From: Flavobacterium zhairuonense
GTDB lineage: Bacteria > Bacteroidota > Bacteroidia > Flavobacteriales > Flavobacteriaceae
Direction: 5' to 3'
DNA: 64,000 bases
NCBI RefSeq assembly: GCF_004352915.1
Contig: NZ_SJSY01000065.1
Coordinates: 1 to 64,000 of the forward strand
The translations under genes and the position numbers were made by a program. Shown in pieces: positions 1 through 9,336 of this stretch. Numbering within the stretch: position 1 is the stretch's first letter; the number at the start of each line of letters is the position of its first letter. The notes below the pieces were generated by a model. The model saw nothing but the letters and a program-made list of their open reading frames with translations, was not told where the DNA came from and made no database searches.

Positions 1-3000
1 GCAGCGATACAGAAGCTTTGGCATCGGCGCAAGCCTTATTCCCTACTGCTACTGACGCATGCGATAGTGACGTTACTAATATTGTAAAAGTAAGCGGCCA
101 GTTTATAGCTTCTGAAGGTTGTTCAAATGCTGGAACTTATACTAATACTTGGACTATAAAAGATGATTGTGGTAATACTTCTGAAACTTTCACTCAAGTG
201 ATTACAATTCAAGATACTACTAAGCCAGTATTTAATGGTGAACTTCCATCTGATATAACAGTTTCTTGCGATGCGGTTCCAGAGCCAGCAAATATTCAGG
301 CTACTGATAATTGTGGAGGTGGAGATCTACCAATTGTATTATCTGAAGTTAAAAGCGATATCAAAAATGAATGCGGAACTGAATATACCCTAACTCGTAA
401 ATGGACAACAAGTGACTGCAGTGGAAACACAGCTTCATTTACTCAAATCATTACAGTTAGAGACACTACTCCGCCAACAGGAACTGCTCCAGCGAATGTT
501 GTAGACTTGCAAAGTACTGCTGAAATTCCAACTGGTAGTCCAGATGACATTACGGATGAAACTGACAATTGTAGCGGAAATGTAACCGTTACTGTAAGCG
601 ATTCTAACAATGGCGCAAGTGGTTGCGACGGAAATGCGTATATATTAACCAGAACCTATACATTGACAGATTGTGCAGGAAACAAAACAGAATTAGTTCA
701 AACATTTACTGTTGATAACAAAGTATCTGTTTCTGGGGTTCCAACAAACGTAAGCTGTCTTGACGGAACTGACGGTTCGATTGCCGTAACTAGCAGTCCG
801 GGTGCTACCGTTGTGATTACAAATGCTAACAATGAAGTTGTTGGAAATACTAACTTACCAGCAGGAACTTATACTCTTACTGCAACTGCTCCTGTAAACG
901 GAGAAGGTCAGGTTTGTACAGCAACTGCTACTGTTACTATTACACAGCCAAATTATAAAGTTAAAATATCTGGTCAGATTATCAACGTAGATACTAACAC
1001 TCCTATTGCGAATGTGCCGGTTACATTGATTCCTCAAGGAACCACTACTGGTCCAATTTTAATTCGCATTACTAATGCCAATGGAGAATATTCATTCTCT
1101 GGCATGGCTGCTGGAAGTTACTTAGTTCAAGTTCAAGATGCTAATTTAAATAGTGCATATCAATTATATCCTGTAGATTCAAGCTTGTTCTTTACAACTC
1201 TTGAAGAATGTAAATTCCTAGTACATGACTTCTTATATGGAAAATCAAAACTTCCAGTTTTAGGAGATTATGTTTGGTATGACACCAATAGCAACGGAAT
1301 TCAGGACGAGTGGTATGATGCCAACAATGATGGCATTGTAACTAAAAATATCCCAGACAGCAATGGAGCTATTGATTATAGCTTATGGGAATGGCTTGAT
1401 TTGAATGGAGATGGAAGCTATACTGGCCCTCAAAATGTAGGCGAATTAAATGCTGGAGGATTCGGAAATGATAAGAGCGCCAATGTTATTGTTGATGGTC
1501 CTAATGGATATCACGAAGAAGTAATCGTTGGAATTCAAGGTTTCTGGAGAGACAGACCAGAAAGTGAAAATCCTTACGGAGAATATAAAGTCAAACTGGT
1601 AAGAGATGCAAACTTAGATGCCGTAGCAACCGCTTTAGGAGTTACTGGATTAGTAAAAGTATTGCCATCATCAAATACAGCTAAAAAAGCTACATCTAAA
1701 ACTGGCAAAGCGCAAATGCATACAGTTTGTACAACAACAAGTGCCGATGGATACATTGTAAATGTAACTCCAGAAGATTTAGTTCACTTAGATATTGACT
1801 TTGGAGTTAACTGTAAAGAATACCAAGATATTGTTGCTAATGATGATAATGGAGGTCCGTTCCCTGGAGTTAATACAACAACACCAAATGTATTGAATGT
1901 ATTAACAAATGACACTCTTGAAGGACAACCAATAACAGCTTCAGATGTAGTGATTACAACAGTAACGCCAAATGAATTCTTGCAATTGAATCCTGACGGC
2001 TCTGTAGATATTCTGCCAAATGCTCCAGCTGGAACATTAACAATGGTGTATCAAATTTGTGAAGCCGATCAAACTTCAAATTGTGACACAGCAACTATAA
2101 CAATTACAATTGAAGCTCCAGTTATGACTGTAACTGCAACTGCAATTTGTGTAAACGATGTTCCGTATCTTGATTATTCAGCAATACCTGTAAACTTTAC
2201 ACCTATAAATGGCGTAACTATTACATGGGCAGACAACAATAACAATGTGGTTACTACAATGACAAACTTACCGCTTAGCGGAAGAGTATTATGGCCAGGT
2301 GCTGTAGTAGATCAGAATGGTAATGGTATTGACTGGCCAGGATGGGTTTTCCAAGATAATAAATGGATTCAGGCTCCAGACGGATTTGAAAATCTTCGTC
2401 CGACTGCTACTGTAACAATATCTGTTAATCCAAGCGAAACGATAGTTGTAAATTATCCGCCAGCTGATCCTTACTGTATCGCAAGACCAACATTTGCAAT
2501 TGTTGCCAATGACGATACTGCAGGGCCAATAAACGGTACAACTGGAGGAACAAATGTGATCAACATTTATACTAATGATACTTTAAATGGATCACCAGTA
2601 AATCCAAGCGACGTTACTTTGACTACTGTCACACCTGACCCAACGGGAGCATTAACGCTAAACCCTGACGGATCAATTACAGTAGCACCAAACACGCCTG
2701 CGGGAACTTACACATTGACCTATCAAATTTGCGAAAATGCTGATTTCGGAAACTGCGATACCGCAATTGTAACCGTGACAGTTTCTTCTTCTCCAATCGT
2801 TGCAAATGATGACAGCTATGTTGAAATTGGCTGTAACAAATTCGGACTAGTTGGAAATGTATTGAGCAATGATTTACTAAATCAGCTTCCAGCAACACTG
2901 CAGTTGGTAAACTTTAGTTTAGTACCACAAAGCGGAGAAGTTAAAACAGATCCAAACATTACTGTTGATGCTTCTGGAAATGTAAATGTTTCAAGCTTAA

Positions 3001-3686
3001 CACCAGCCGGAACTTATACATACACCTACCAGATTTGTGAAAAACTAAATCCAAACAATTGTGATACAGGCACTATTACTATAACAGTTATTCCAAATGG
3101 TGTAACAACGCTTAGCAGTTCAGCTTGTAATGATGACTCAACATTAATCGACTTGCTTTCACTGCTTCCAGCAGAGACTCCAAGAAACGGAACTTGGGTT
3201 GACACAAACAATAGCAATGCATTACAAGGAAGCACATTGAACGCTTTTGGTTTAGCACTTGGCACTTATGCATTCGAGTACAAAATAGCCGATCAGCTTT
3301 GCCCTCGAAGCATCGTACTTAATATGGAAATCAATGATGACTGTAAAGTATTGCCATGTAAAAATATAGTGGTGCACAATGCTTTCTCTCCAAACGGAGA
3401 CGGTATAAATGATGTATTTGTAATTGATGGTATTGGCGACTTGACCTGCTACCCAGGAAACACAGTCGAGATCTATAATCGTTGGGGAATATTAGTCTTT
3501 GAAACTACTGACTATAACAATACAACGAATGCGTTTGATGGAACTTCACGAGGAAGAACTACTGTTAACAAATCTGAAGGATTGCCAACAGGAACGTACT
3601 TCTACATTGTGACTTACAAATCTTTAGACGGAAATAATGTAATTCAATATAACAAAAAAGACGGATACCTATATCTTTCAAAATAA
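1..3686 (+). CDS. large secreted adhesin-like protein, T9SS type B C-terminal signal (5' partial)
   Basis: The frame is open from the left edge (codons from base 3), so the start lies outside the window. The visible part is about 1,227 residues. The N-terminal third has HYR/Ig-like repeats with paired cysteines and TFTQxITVRDTTPP-type linkers. A carboxypeptidase-regulatory-like fold follows, then an SdrD B-type segment with DTNSNGIQD calcium-loop motifs. Three repeats containing NDD...NVLTNDTLxG come next (roughly codons 610-1030). The C-terminus has FSPNGDGINDVFVI and YNRWGxLVFE and ends YLYLSK, which is the gliding-motility (type B) T9SS sorting domain. Such proteins are exported by T9SS and usually depend on an adjacent PorP/SprF-like protein, which is indeed the next gene. 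It probably acts as a surface or released adhesin; its ligand is unknown. Confidence 0.9.
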   Translation, partial: SDTEALASAQALFPTATDACDSDVTNIVKVSGQFIASEGCSNAGTYTNTWTIKDDCGNTSETFTQVITIQDTTKPVFNGELPSDITVSCDAVPEPANIQATDNCGGGDLPIVLSEVKSDIKNECGTEYTLTRKWTTSDCSGNTASFTQIITVRDTTPPTGTAPANVVDLQSTAEIPTGSPDDITDETDNCSGNVTVTVSDSNNGASGCDGNAYILTRTYTLTDCAGNKTELVQTFTVDNKVSVSGVPTNVSCLDGTDGSIAVTSSPGATVVITNANNEVVGNTNLPAGTYTLTATAPVNGEGQVCTATATVTITQPNYKVKISGQIINVDTNTPIANVPVTLIPQGTTTGPILIRITNANGEYSFSGMAAGSYLVQVQDANLNSAYQLYPVDSSLFFTTLEECKFLVHDFLYGKSKLPVLGDYVWYDTNSNGIQDEWYDANNDGIVTKNIPDSNGAIDYSLWEWLDLNGDGSYTGPQNVGELNAGGFGNDKSANVIVDGPNGYHEEVIVGIQGFWRDRPESENPYGEYKVKLVRDANLDAVATALGVTGLVKVLPSSNTAKKATSKTGKAQMHTVCTTTSADGYIVNVTPEDLVHLDIDFGVNCKEYQDIVANDDNGGPFPGVNTTTPNVLNVLTNDTLEGQPITASDVVITTVTPNEFLQLNPDGSVDILPNAPAGTLTMVYQICEADQTSNCDTATITITIEAPVMTVTATAICVNDVPYLDYSAIPVNFTPINGVTITWADNNNNVVTTMTNLPLSGRVLWPGAVVDQNGNGIDWPGWVFQDNKWIQAPDGFENLRPTATVTISVNPSETIVVNYPPADPYCIARPTFAIVANDDTAGPINGTTGGTNVINIYTNDTLNGSPVNPSDVTLTTVTPDPTGALTLNPDGSITVAPNTPAGTYTLTYQICENADFGNCDTAIVTVTVSSSPIVANDDSYVEIGCNKFGLVGNVLSNDLLNQLPATLQLVNFSLVPQSGEVKTDPNITVDASGNVNVSSLTPAGTYTYTYQICEKLNPNNCDTGTITITVIPNGVTTLSSSACNDDSTLIDLLSLLPAETPRNGTWVDTNNSNALQGSTLNAFGLALGTYAFEYKIADQLCPRSIVLNMEINDDCKVLPCKNIVVHNAFSPNGDGINDVFVIDGIGDLTCYPGNTVEIYNRWGILVFETTDYNNTTNAFDGTSRGRTTVNKSEGLPTGTYFYIVTYKSLDGNNVIQYNKKDGYLYLSK

Positions 3687-3696
3687 ACCATATTTA

Positions 3697-3734
3697 TAAG
3701 TTGCTGATTTTTAACTTTTTAAATCAGCAACTTA
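3697..3734. other. intercistronic stem-loop after adhesin gene
   Basis: TAAGTTGCTGATTT (3697-3710) pairs perfectly with 3721-3734 across a 10-base loop. No run of T follows, so this looks like an mRNA 3'-stabilising hairpin or weak terminator rather than a strong intrinsic terminator. A second 9-bp inverted repeat, CAGGAAAAA (3745-3753) with its complement at 3782-3790, lies in the same 154-base spacer before the PorP-like gene. Confidence 0.45.
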
Positions 3735-3840
3735 CAAATATCAACAGGAAAAATTCATAAATTTGAATACTTTATTTTTTGTTTTTCCTGAGGGATTCCA
3801 TTAATAATCAATAGTAAAATTGAAATAATAAATATCTACT

Positions 3841-4758
3841 ATGAGAACAAAATTATTTTACTTCGTCATTCTGTTTGTAACTATTGCAAGTCACGCGCAG
3901 CAAGATGCTCAATATACGCAATACATGTACAACACAATAAACATAAATCCTGCTTATGCAGGTTCTCGTGGAGCCTTAAGCATTTTTGGACTATATCGTA
4001 CCCAATGGGTTGGTCTTGATGGTGCACCAGAAACAAGCAGTTTCTCAATAAACACTCCTATTAACAACAGTAATTTAGGAATTGGAGGCTCACTCGTTAA
4101 TGATAAAATTGGTCCAACAAATGAAAACAACATTTCTGTTGACGTTTCATATACAGTCCAAACATCAGCTAATTTCAAACTGTCATTTGGTATTAAAGGA
4201 ACTGCCAATATATTCAATTTAGATGTCAACAAACTAAATCCAGAAATTTCTGGAGATCCACAATTTCAGGATCTGGACAATAAATTTTCTCCAAATGTGG
4301 GAGCGGGAGTTTATTGGCATTCTGACAAAGCTTACATTGGTTTTTCAATTCCAAACTTTATTGAAACGAATCGCTACGATGACAATGATATTGCCATTTT
4401 CAAAGACAAAATCAATTATTATTTAATGGCTGGTTATGTATTTGATTTAGACAAATACCAATACATCAAATTCAAACCAGCTGTACTTACTAAAATGGTT
4501 GAAGGTGCACCACTTCAAGTAGATCTTTCAGCGAACTTTATGTTCTTTGATAAGTTTGTTGCCGGTGTCGGTTACAGATGGAGTGCTTCATTAAGCGCCA
4601 TGGTTGGGTTCCAAATCACTGACGGTCTTTATTTAGGTTACGGTTACGATCACGAAACCACAAACCTTAATAATTATAATTCAGGATCTCATGAGATATT
4701 CCTGCGTTATGAATTCTTTACTAAAAATGGTAAAATCACAACTCCTCGTTTCTTCTAA
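3841..4758 (+). CDS. PorP/SprF family type IX secretion membrane protein
   Basis: This 305-residue protein starts with a signal peptide (residues 1-19, cut after SHA-QQ). It then has the family's opening signature, QDAQYTQYMYNTININPAYAGSRG. The rest is a predicted outer-membrane beta-barrel of regular alternating strands that ends in an aromatic residue. Members of this family sit in the outer membrane and are needed for secretion or surface attachment of the type B CTD protein encoded beside them (SprF for SprB). Here the partner would be the adhesin ending at 3686. The next gene starts 11 bases downstream, so the two are co-transcribed. The family call is firm; partner specificity is inferred from position. 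Confidence 0.93.
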   Translation: MRTKLFYFVILFVTIASHAQQDAQYTQYMYNTININPAYAGSRGALSIFGLYRTQWVGLDGAPETSSFSINTPINNSNLGIGGSLVNDKIGPTNENNISVDVSYTVQTSANFKLSFGIKGTANIFNLDVNKLNPEISGDPQFQDLDNKFSPNVGAGVYWHSDKAYIGFSIPNFIETNRYDDNDIAIFKDKINYYLMAGYVFDLDKYQYIKFKPAVLTKMVEGAPLQVDLSANFMFFDKFVAGVGYRWSASLSAMVGFQITDGLYLGYGYDHETTNLNNYNSGSHEIFLRYEFFTKNGKITTPRFF

Positions 4759-4769
4759 AAATAAGTACT

Positions 4770-6710
4770 ATGAAAAATTATATTTTCCTTTGCCTAACAT
4801 TTGTAAGCGTTTTTTCATTGGACAGTTATTCACAGCAGTCAAAAGTAAACGCTGGTGATAAAAAATACAATAATTACGCTTATGTTGACGCAATAAAAAC
4901 GTATGAAAAAGTAGCAAACAAAGGTTATAAATCTGAAGAAATGTTCAAGAAACTTGGAAATTCTTATTACTTCAATTCAGATTTTGATGGTGCTGCTAAA
5001 TGGTATGGTGAGTTGTTTGCAATGAATTCGAACATAGAACCTGAATACTACTACAGATACGCTCAGTCATTAAAATCAATAGGAGAAACTAAAAAAGCAA
5101 ATAAAATTCTCGATGAATTTGATGCTAAAAACAAAAATGACAACAGGGCAAGACTGTACAAAGCAGATGTAAACTATCTGGATCAAATCAAAGCCAACTC
5201 AGGCCGATATAATATCGAAAATGCGGGAATAAATAGCAAATATTCTGATTATGGCTCATTTGTTTATAACAACAAGTTATACTTTGCATCTGCTAGAGAT
5301 ACCGGAAATTTTTCACAAAGAAAACACAAATGGACAGGCGAATATTTTACCAATATTTATGATGCCGATGTTGATCCTTCGACCTATACTGCTTCTAAAG
5401 TAAATAAATTCAAAAATGCTTTAAACAGTAAATTCAACGAAGCAACTCCCGTTTTTTCAAAAGATGGGAAAACTGCATACTTCACAAGAAACAATTTTGT
5501 AGATGGAAAAAAAGGAAAAGATGTTAACAAAATTACTTTAGTAAAATTATACAAAGCCACTCTTGACAGTAAAGGACAATGGACAAATATAGCACCACTT
5601 TCTTTTACAAGCGACAATTACAGCACTGCACATCCCGCGCTAAGTCCAGACGGAAAAACACTTTATTTTGCTTCTGATATGCCAGGTACAATTGGACAAT
5701 CGGATATTTACAAAGTAAGTATCAACGGGGATGGAAGTTTTGGCAATCCAGAAAATTTAGGAAAAACGATAAATACCGAAGGAAAAGAAACTTTCCCATT
5801 TGTAACGGATGACAACGAAATCTATTTCGCTTCAGACGGGCATCCAGGACTTGGCGGATTAGACGTTTTTGTAGGTGATATCGATAGCGACGGAACTATC
5901 AGCAATATCCAGAATGTAGGCGCCGATGTGAATTCACCTAAAGATGATTTCGCTTATTTTATAGATTCTAAAAGCAGGCTTGGCTACTTCAGTTCCAATA
6001 AAGATGGCGGACTTGGCTCTGATGATATCTATAAATTTTTAGAAACTCGCAGCCTGAAATGCATCCAGGAATTAAGTGGTCTTATAACTGATATTGCTAC
6101 AAATGAAATTTTGCCTGGAGCAAAAGTTACTTTATACGAAAATCAAGTTATCAAAAATACGACAACGGCCGATGCTACAGGATTATATAAATTTCCTGTT
6201 GATTGTAAAAAAACCTATAATGTTCGTGCTGAAAACCAAGATTATGAAACTAGAGAAGTTAGCGTAACAATTGATAAAGTAAGCGGAAAAACAGATTTAC
6301 CAATTGCTCTTACCAAACGCATGTGCCGTGTAACGGTTGGTGATGATTTAGGAAAATGTTTTGGCATCAAAATGATTTATTTCGATTTGGATAAATCAAA
6401 CATCAGACCTGAAGCTGCATTAGATTTAGAAAAAATATTGGCTGTATTAAACGATTATCCAGCCATGAAACTTGACATTCGTTCACACACAGACAGCCGT
6501 GCATCACATAAATACAATGAAGGTTTGTCTGATAGAAGAGCAAAATCTACTATTCAATGGTTAATCAAAAACGGCATCAAAGCCGATCGCTTAACCGGAA
6601 AAGGATATGGAGAAACGCAGCTTGTAAACAAATGTTCTGATGACGTTCCTTGTACCGAAGAAGAACATCAAATGAACAGACGAAGCGAATTTATAATTAC
6701 AGCACTTTAG
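4770..6710 (+). CDS. OmpA-family lipid/peptidoglycan-associated protein with TPR and PD40 repeats
   Basis: This 646-residue protein has a signal peptide (about 1-21). A TPR-like helical region follows (about 25-130), then WD40-like PD40 beta-propeller repeats (about 150-430) with motifs such as LSPDGKTLYFASD. Next is a carboxypeptidase-regulatory-like Ig fold (about 435-520). The C-terminal OmpA domain (about 535-646) has YFDLDKSNIRPEA, the SHTDSR peptidoglycan-binding segment and MNRRSEF. This architecture regularly follows PorP/SprF genes in Flavobacteriia and probably anchors the secretion/adhesin complex to peptidoglycan. It is the last gene of the three-gene unit; a strong terminator follows. 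Confidence 0.9.
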   Translation: MKNYIFLCLTFVSVFSLDSYSQQSKVNAGDKKYNNYAYVDAIKTYEKVANKGYKSEEMFKKLGNSYYFNSDFDGAAKWYGELFAMNSNIEPEYYYRYAQSLKSIGETKKANKILDEFDAKNKNDNRARLYKADVNYLDQIKANSGRYNIENAGINSKYSDYGSFVYNNKLYFASARDTGNFSQRKHKWTGEYFTNIYDADVDPSTYTASKVNKFKNALNSKFNEATPVFSKDGKTAYFTRNNFVDGKKGKDVNKITLVKLYKATLDSKGQWTNIAPLSFTSDNYSTAHPALSPDGKTLYFASDMPGTIGQSDIYKVSINGDGSFGNPENLGKTINTEGKETFPFVTDDNEIYFASDGHPGLGGLDVFVGDIDSDGTISNIQNVGADVNSPKDDFAYFIDSKSRLGYFSSNKDGGLGSDDIYKFLETRSLKCIQELSGLITDIATNEILPGAKVTLYENQVIKNTTTADATGLYKFPVDCKKTYNVRAENQDYETREVSVTIDKVSGKTDLPIALTKRMCRVTVGDDLGKCFGIKMIYFDLDKSNIRPEAALDLEKILAVLNDYPAMKLDIRSHTDSRASHKYNEGLSDRRAKSTIQWLIKNGIKADRLTGKGYGETQLVNKCSDDVPCTEEEHQMNRRSEFIITAL

Positions 6711-6744
6711 TTATTAGTTAGGATTACCATATTTTTAAAAAAAA

Positions 6745-6775
6745 GAAGCTGTCTGAAATAGACAGCTTCTTTTTT
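6745..6775 (+). terminator. intrinsic terminator of the adhesin/PorP/OmpA unit
   Basis: A perfect 10-bp stem, GAAGCTGTCT / AGACAGCTTC, with a 5-base loop is followed by six T. A-rich sequence in front allows weak function on the other strand, for the convergent CAP-domain gene. Confidence 0.9.
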
Positions 6776-6846
6776 ATGCAAAAAAAATCGTCACAGTTAT
6801 AAAAACCGCAACGATCACTAAAAACCAACCAGTCTTAAGTTTATCT

Positions 6847-7356
6847 TTATATCCTAATAAAAATATTAGTATAATATTTTTTACCTGTTTTAGTATCAGT
6901 AGTAATTGCTATACCAAAATGAGTAAAATTACCTTCAATATTTTCTTTATGCCCAGGACTTTCCAACCAAGCATTTAAAGCAGCTTGAGAAGTCTTATAA
7001 TTATAGGCAACATTCTCTCCTACTTTTTTTGCCCCAAGAACTTTTTCAAGATTTTCTGAACGCGCTACAAAGTCGTTATGATCAACAACATTTTTTTCAA
7101 TCATATAATTGTTGTGTTCTTCGCATTTTGCAGAAATATGATTGATTGGCTCTAAAGCATTTAGACCAATACTAACACGGTAATCGTTAATCAATTTCAT
7201 GGTTTCTAATTCTGAATCATTGTACGTGTAGTTCGTAATCAGAATTTCAGTTGAAGTACTGTCTTCAGTTCCCTCTGCAGTATCAGCAGAACATGCGTTC
7301 ACTGCAATTAGTATTGCAATGAACGTCATGATGCGCATTATCTTCTTCATAATCAT
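6847..7356 (-). CDS. CAP-domain (SCP/PR1-like) lipoprotein
   Basis: This 169-residue protein has a lipoprotein signal: a hydrophobic stretch, then VNAC, with the acylated Cys at about residue 22. An acidic and Ser/Thr-rich linker follows, then a CAP domain from about residue 50. The domain shows the usual pattern: LINDYRVSIGLNAL near its start, GENVAYNY in the middle, AWLESPGHKENIEGNFTHFGIA, and YYTNIFIR at the end. Bacterial CAP lipoproteins are extracytoplasmic and mostly of unknown biochemical role. It is transcribed alone towards the terminator at 6745-6775. Family confident, function unknown. Confidence 0.88.
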   Translation of the reverse strand: MIMKKIMRIMTFIAILIAVNACSADTAEGTEDSTSTEILITNYTYNDSELETMKLINDYRVSIGLNALEPINHISAKCEEHNNYMIEKNVVDHNDFVARSENLEKVLGAKKVGENVAYNYKTSQAALNAWLESPGHKENIEGNFTHFGIAITTDTKTGKKYYTNIFIRI

Positions 7357-7527
7357 ACAGTAGTTTAATGCCTAAAGGTAAATGTTGGGGCAAATCCTTT
7401 AAATTTTTATAATTTGAATAAATTGTTCCACTTTTCTTACGCCAAACGTATTCAAATTGTCGGTAAACTACAAAAATAATCGATGAAATACATTAAAATT
7501 TTAATTTAACATATAATTTTCTTACAA

Positions 7528-8172
7528 TTAAGATGATAATCGCTCGATCTTCCATGAAAAATCAGATTGACTTGTATAACGAATTCTATCATGAAGTCTA
7601 TTTGGTCTTCCTTGCCAAAATTCTACTTGTAAAGGAGTTACTAAATAACCTCCCCAATATTCGGGTCTCGGAATTTCTTTTCCTTCAAATTCTGCTTCCA
7701 ATTTTTTTAAGTTTTCTTCCAAGAAAGCTCTCGACGGAATAACCTCACTTTGATTCGAAACTATTGCACCAAGCTTGCTTCCGTCCGGACGAGAACCAAA
7801 ATAGCCATCTGAAATATTTTCAGAAGTTTTTTGCGCAATTCCTTTAATAATAACCTGACGCTCCATTTCCTGCCAAAAGAAAGATAAACAAACATTTGGA
7901 TTATTCTCAATTGCTTTTCCTTTTTCCGAATTATAATTGGTATAAAATATAAATCCTTCTTCTGAGAATTTTTTCAAAAGAACGACACGAGATTTCGGAA
8001 AACCATCCAATCCGATTGTCGAAACCGTCATGGCATTCACTTCACCGCTTCCACCAAAATCTTCCACTTCATGAAACCAGCGGTTAAAAAGATTAATTGG
8101 ATCTTCAGGAATGTTAGTTTCCAACAATTCGCTCTTTTCGTAAGATCTTCTATAGTTGCTTAAATCATTCAT
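7528..8172 (-). CDS. pdxH: pyridoxamine 5'-phosphate oxidase
   Basis: This 214-residue protein matches the normal length of PdxH, the FMN enzyme that oxidises pyridoxine/pyridoxamine 5'-phosphate to PLP in the cytoplasm. Visible signatures are the N-terminal YRRSYEKSELLE, MTVSTIGLDGFPKSRVVLLK with the FMN-binding RVVLLK, FYTNYNSEKGKA, FFWQEMERQV, SRPDGSKLGA, and the C-terminal FWQGRPNRLHDRI that contacts PLP. The ATG at 8170-8172 fits the family start. The spacer upstream is filled with simple repeats. Confidence 0.96.
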   Translation of the reverse strand: MNDLSNYRRSYEKSELLETNIPEDPINLFNRWFHEVEDFGGSGEVNAMTVSTIGLDGFPKSRVVLLKKFSEEGFIFYTNYNSEKGKAIENNPNVCLSFFWQEMERQVIIKGIAQKTSENISDGYFGSRPDGSKLGAIVSNQSEVIPSRAFLEENLKKLEAEFEGKEIPRPEYWGGYLVTPLQVEFWQGRPNRLHDRIRYTSQSDFSWKIERLSS

Positions 8173-8180
8173 GACTTATT

Positions 8181-8222
8181 ATTTTAGATTGTTGATTTTA
8201 GATTGTTGATTTTAGATTGTTG
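8181..8222. repeat. 14-bp tandem repeat ATTTTAGATTGTTG x3 (+ partial)
   Basis: Three perfect consecutive copies (8181-8194, 8195-8208, 8209-8222) are followed by a decayed fourth copy, in the spacer between rnz and pdxH. The TTTTAGATT word recurs in the spacer on the other side of rnz (9232-9336). There are no spacers, so this is not a CRISPR. Confidence 0.9.
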
Positions 8223-8280
8223 ATTTTAGATTTCAGATTTTTTTTATTCAGCCTGACATCAGTATATTTAAGCTCCAAAC

Positions 8281-8328
8281 CTTAGAACCTTAGAACCTTA
8301 GCATCTTAATATCTTAGTATCTTAGATT
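8281..8328. repeat. degenerate 8-bp tandem repeat (CTTAGAAC type) x6
   Basis: Six consecutive octamers are CTTAGAAC, CTTAGAAC, CTTAGCAT, CTTAATAT, CTTAGTAT and CTTAGATT. The last one runs into the stop codon of rnz. Simple repeat, probably arising by slippage. Confidence 0.8.
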
Positions 8329-9232
8329 ATAATTCAAAACTCAGGCCGTCATCTGCTAAAAGCACATTCGGAAAAACTTCCTCAGCTTCTTGTTTAAAAC
8401 GTTCCAAACCATCATATCGTGTCGAATAATGCCCCAAAATTAATTGTTTAGCATTTGCTTTTAAGGCAATTCGTGCAGCTTCTTTTGCTGTTGAATGCAA
8501 TGTTTTTTGCGCCAATGAAGCTTCCGATTCTAAAAAAGTAGATTCATGATACAAAACATCAACATTTTCAATAATCGGAATAACAGCTTCATGATAAACA
8601 GTATCAGAGCAAAACGCATAACTTTTTGGCGGGGCTGGATCAAAAGTCAATTTTTCGTTTTCGATTACAGTTCCATTATCCAATGTAATATCACCGCCGT
8701 TTTTTATCTTTTGATAATAAGCAACGTGAATATCGTATTTCTGAACAGCTTCAACATTCAGTTTTCTTTCATCTGGTTTTTCTTGAAACAAATAACCGTT
8801 TGTATAAACACGATGTTTCAGCGGAATTGTTTTTACTACAACTTTCTTGTCTTCAAAAACAACTTCACTTTCTTTTGATTCCAATTCATGAAAAAACAAA
8901 TCATAAGTTGTCCATGATTCGGTCAATTTTAATTGAAGAAGAATTAATTCCTTAATTCCTTTCGGTCCGTAAATGTGCAAATCTGTAGTTCTTCCTAAAA
9001 GCGAAAAAGTCGAAATCGTTCCAATCAATCCATACAAATGATCGCCATGAAGATGCGAAATAAAAATGTGATTAATCTTTGAGAACTTAATCTTATTCTT
9101 TCGAAGCTGAACTTGAGTTCCTTCTCCGCAGTCAATCAAAAACAATCTGTTTTTAATTTCTAAAACCTGCGCAGTCGGATTCGTAATCGTTCTGGGAGTT
9201 GCGGCATAACAGCCAAGTATCGTTAGTTTCAT
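8327..9232 (-). CDS. rnz: ribonuclease Z (tRNA 3'-processing endonuclease)
   Basis: This 301-residue metallo-beta-lactamase-fold protein is the usual length for the short form of RNase Z, which cuts tRNA precursors after the discriminator base. Metal-binding motifs are visible in order: HLHGDHLYGL (residues about 60-69), KHRVYTNGY, FCSDTVYHE and LGHYSTRY, with the N-terminal LGCYAATP. The downstream-facing HEST segment (YHESTF) is also present. It precedes pdxH on the same strand, but the 154-base repeat-rich spacer makes tight coupling uncertain. The small STAS-like gene lies 104 bases upstream. Confidence 0.95.
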   Translation of the reverse strand: MKLTILGCYAATPRTITNPTAQVLEIKNRLFLIDCGEGTQVQLRKNKIKFSKINHIFISHLHGDHLYGLIGTISTFSLLGRTTDLHIYGPKGIKELILLQLKLTESWTTYDLFFHELESKESEVVFEDKKVVVKTIPLKHRVYTNGYLFQEKPDERKLNVEAVQKYDIHVAYYQKIKNGGDITLDNGTVIENEKLTFDPAPPKSYAFCSDTVYHEAVIPIIENVDVLYHESTFLESEASLAQKTLHSTAKEAARIALKANAKQLILGHYSTRYDGLERFKQEAEEVFPNVLLADDGLSFEL

Positions 9233-9250
9233 TTTTGATTTTAGATTGTA

Positions 9251-9323
9251 GATTTTAGATTTTAGATTTTAGATTGACCAAATATTTTAGATTTAGTATT
9301 AAAAAAATCTAAAATCTAAAATC
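9251..9323. repeat. TTTTAGATT inverted repeat between rnz and the STAS-like gene
   Basis: An 18-base arm (9251-9268, GATTTTAGATTTTAGATT) has its exact reverse complement at 9306-9323. Further TTTTAGATT words flank both arms. The transcript can fold into a long A-U hairpin. Same word family as the tandem repeat at 8181-8222. Confidence 0.85.
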
Positions 9324-9336
9324 AGAACTCTAAAAT

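Noticed and set aside
18..20. TTG as start of the adhesin-like gene
   Set aside because: The frame is open to the left edge and already encodes the same repeat type before it; the gene is simply cut by the window.
8181..8222. Possible CRISPR or phase-variable array
   Set aside because: Units are 14 bases with no spacers, outside any reading frame, and not at a promoter box.
8546..8878. 110-codon plus-strand frame inside rnz
   Set aside because: Antisense shadow of a fully conserved metallo-beta-lactamase gene; Asn/Ile/Phe-rich without motifs.
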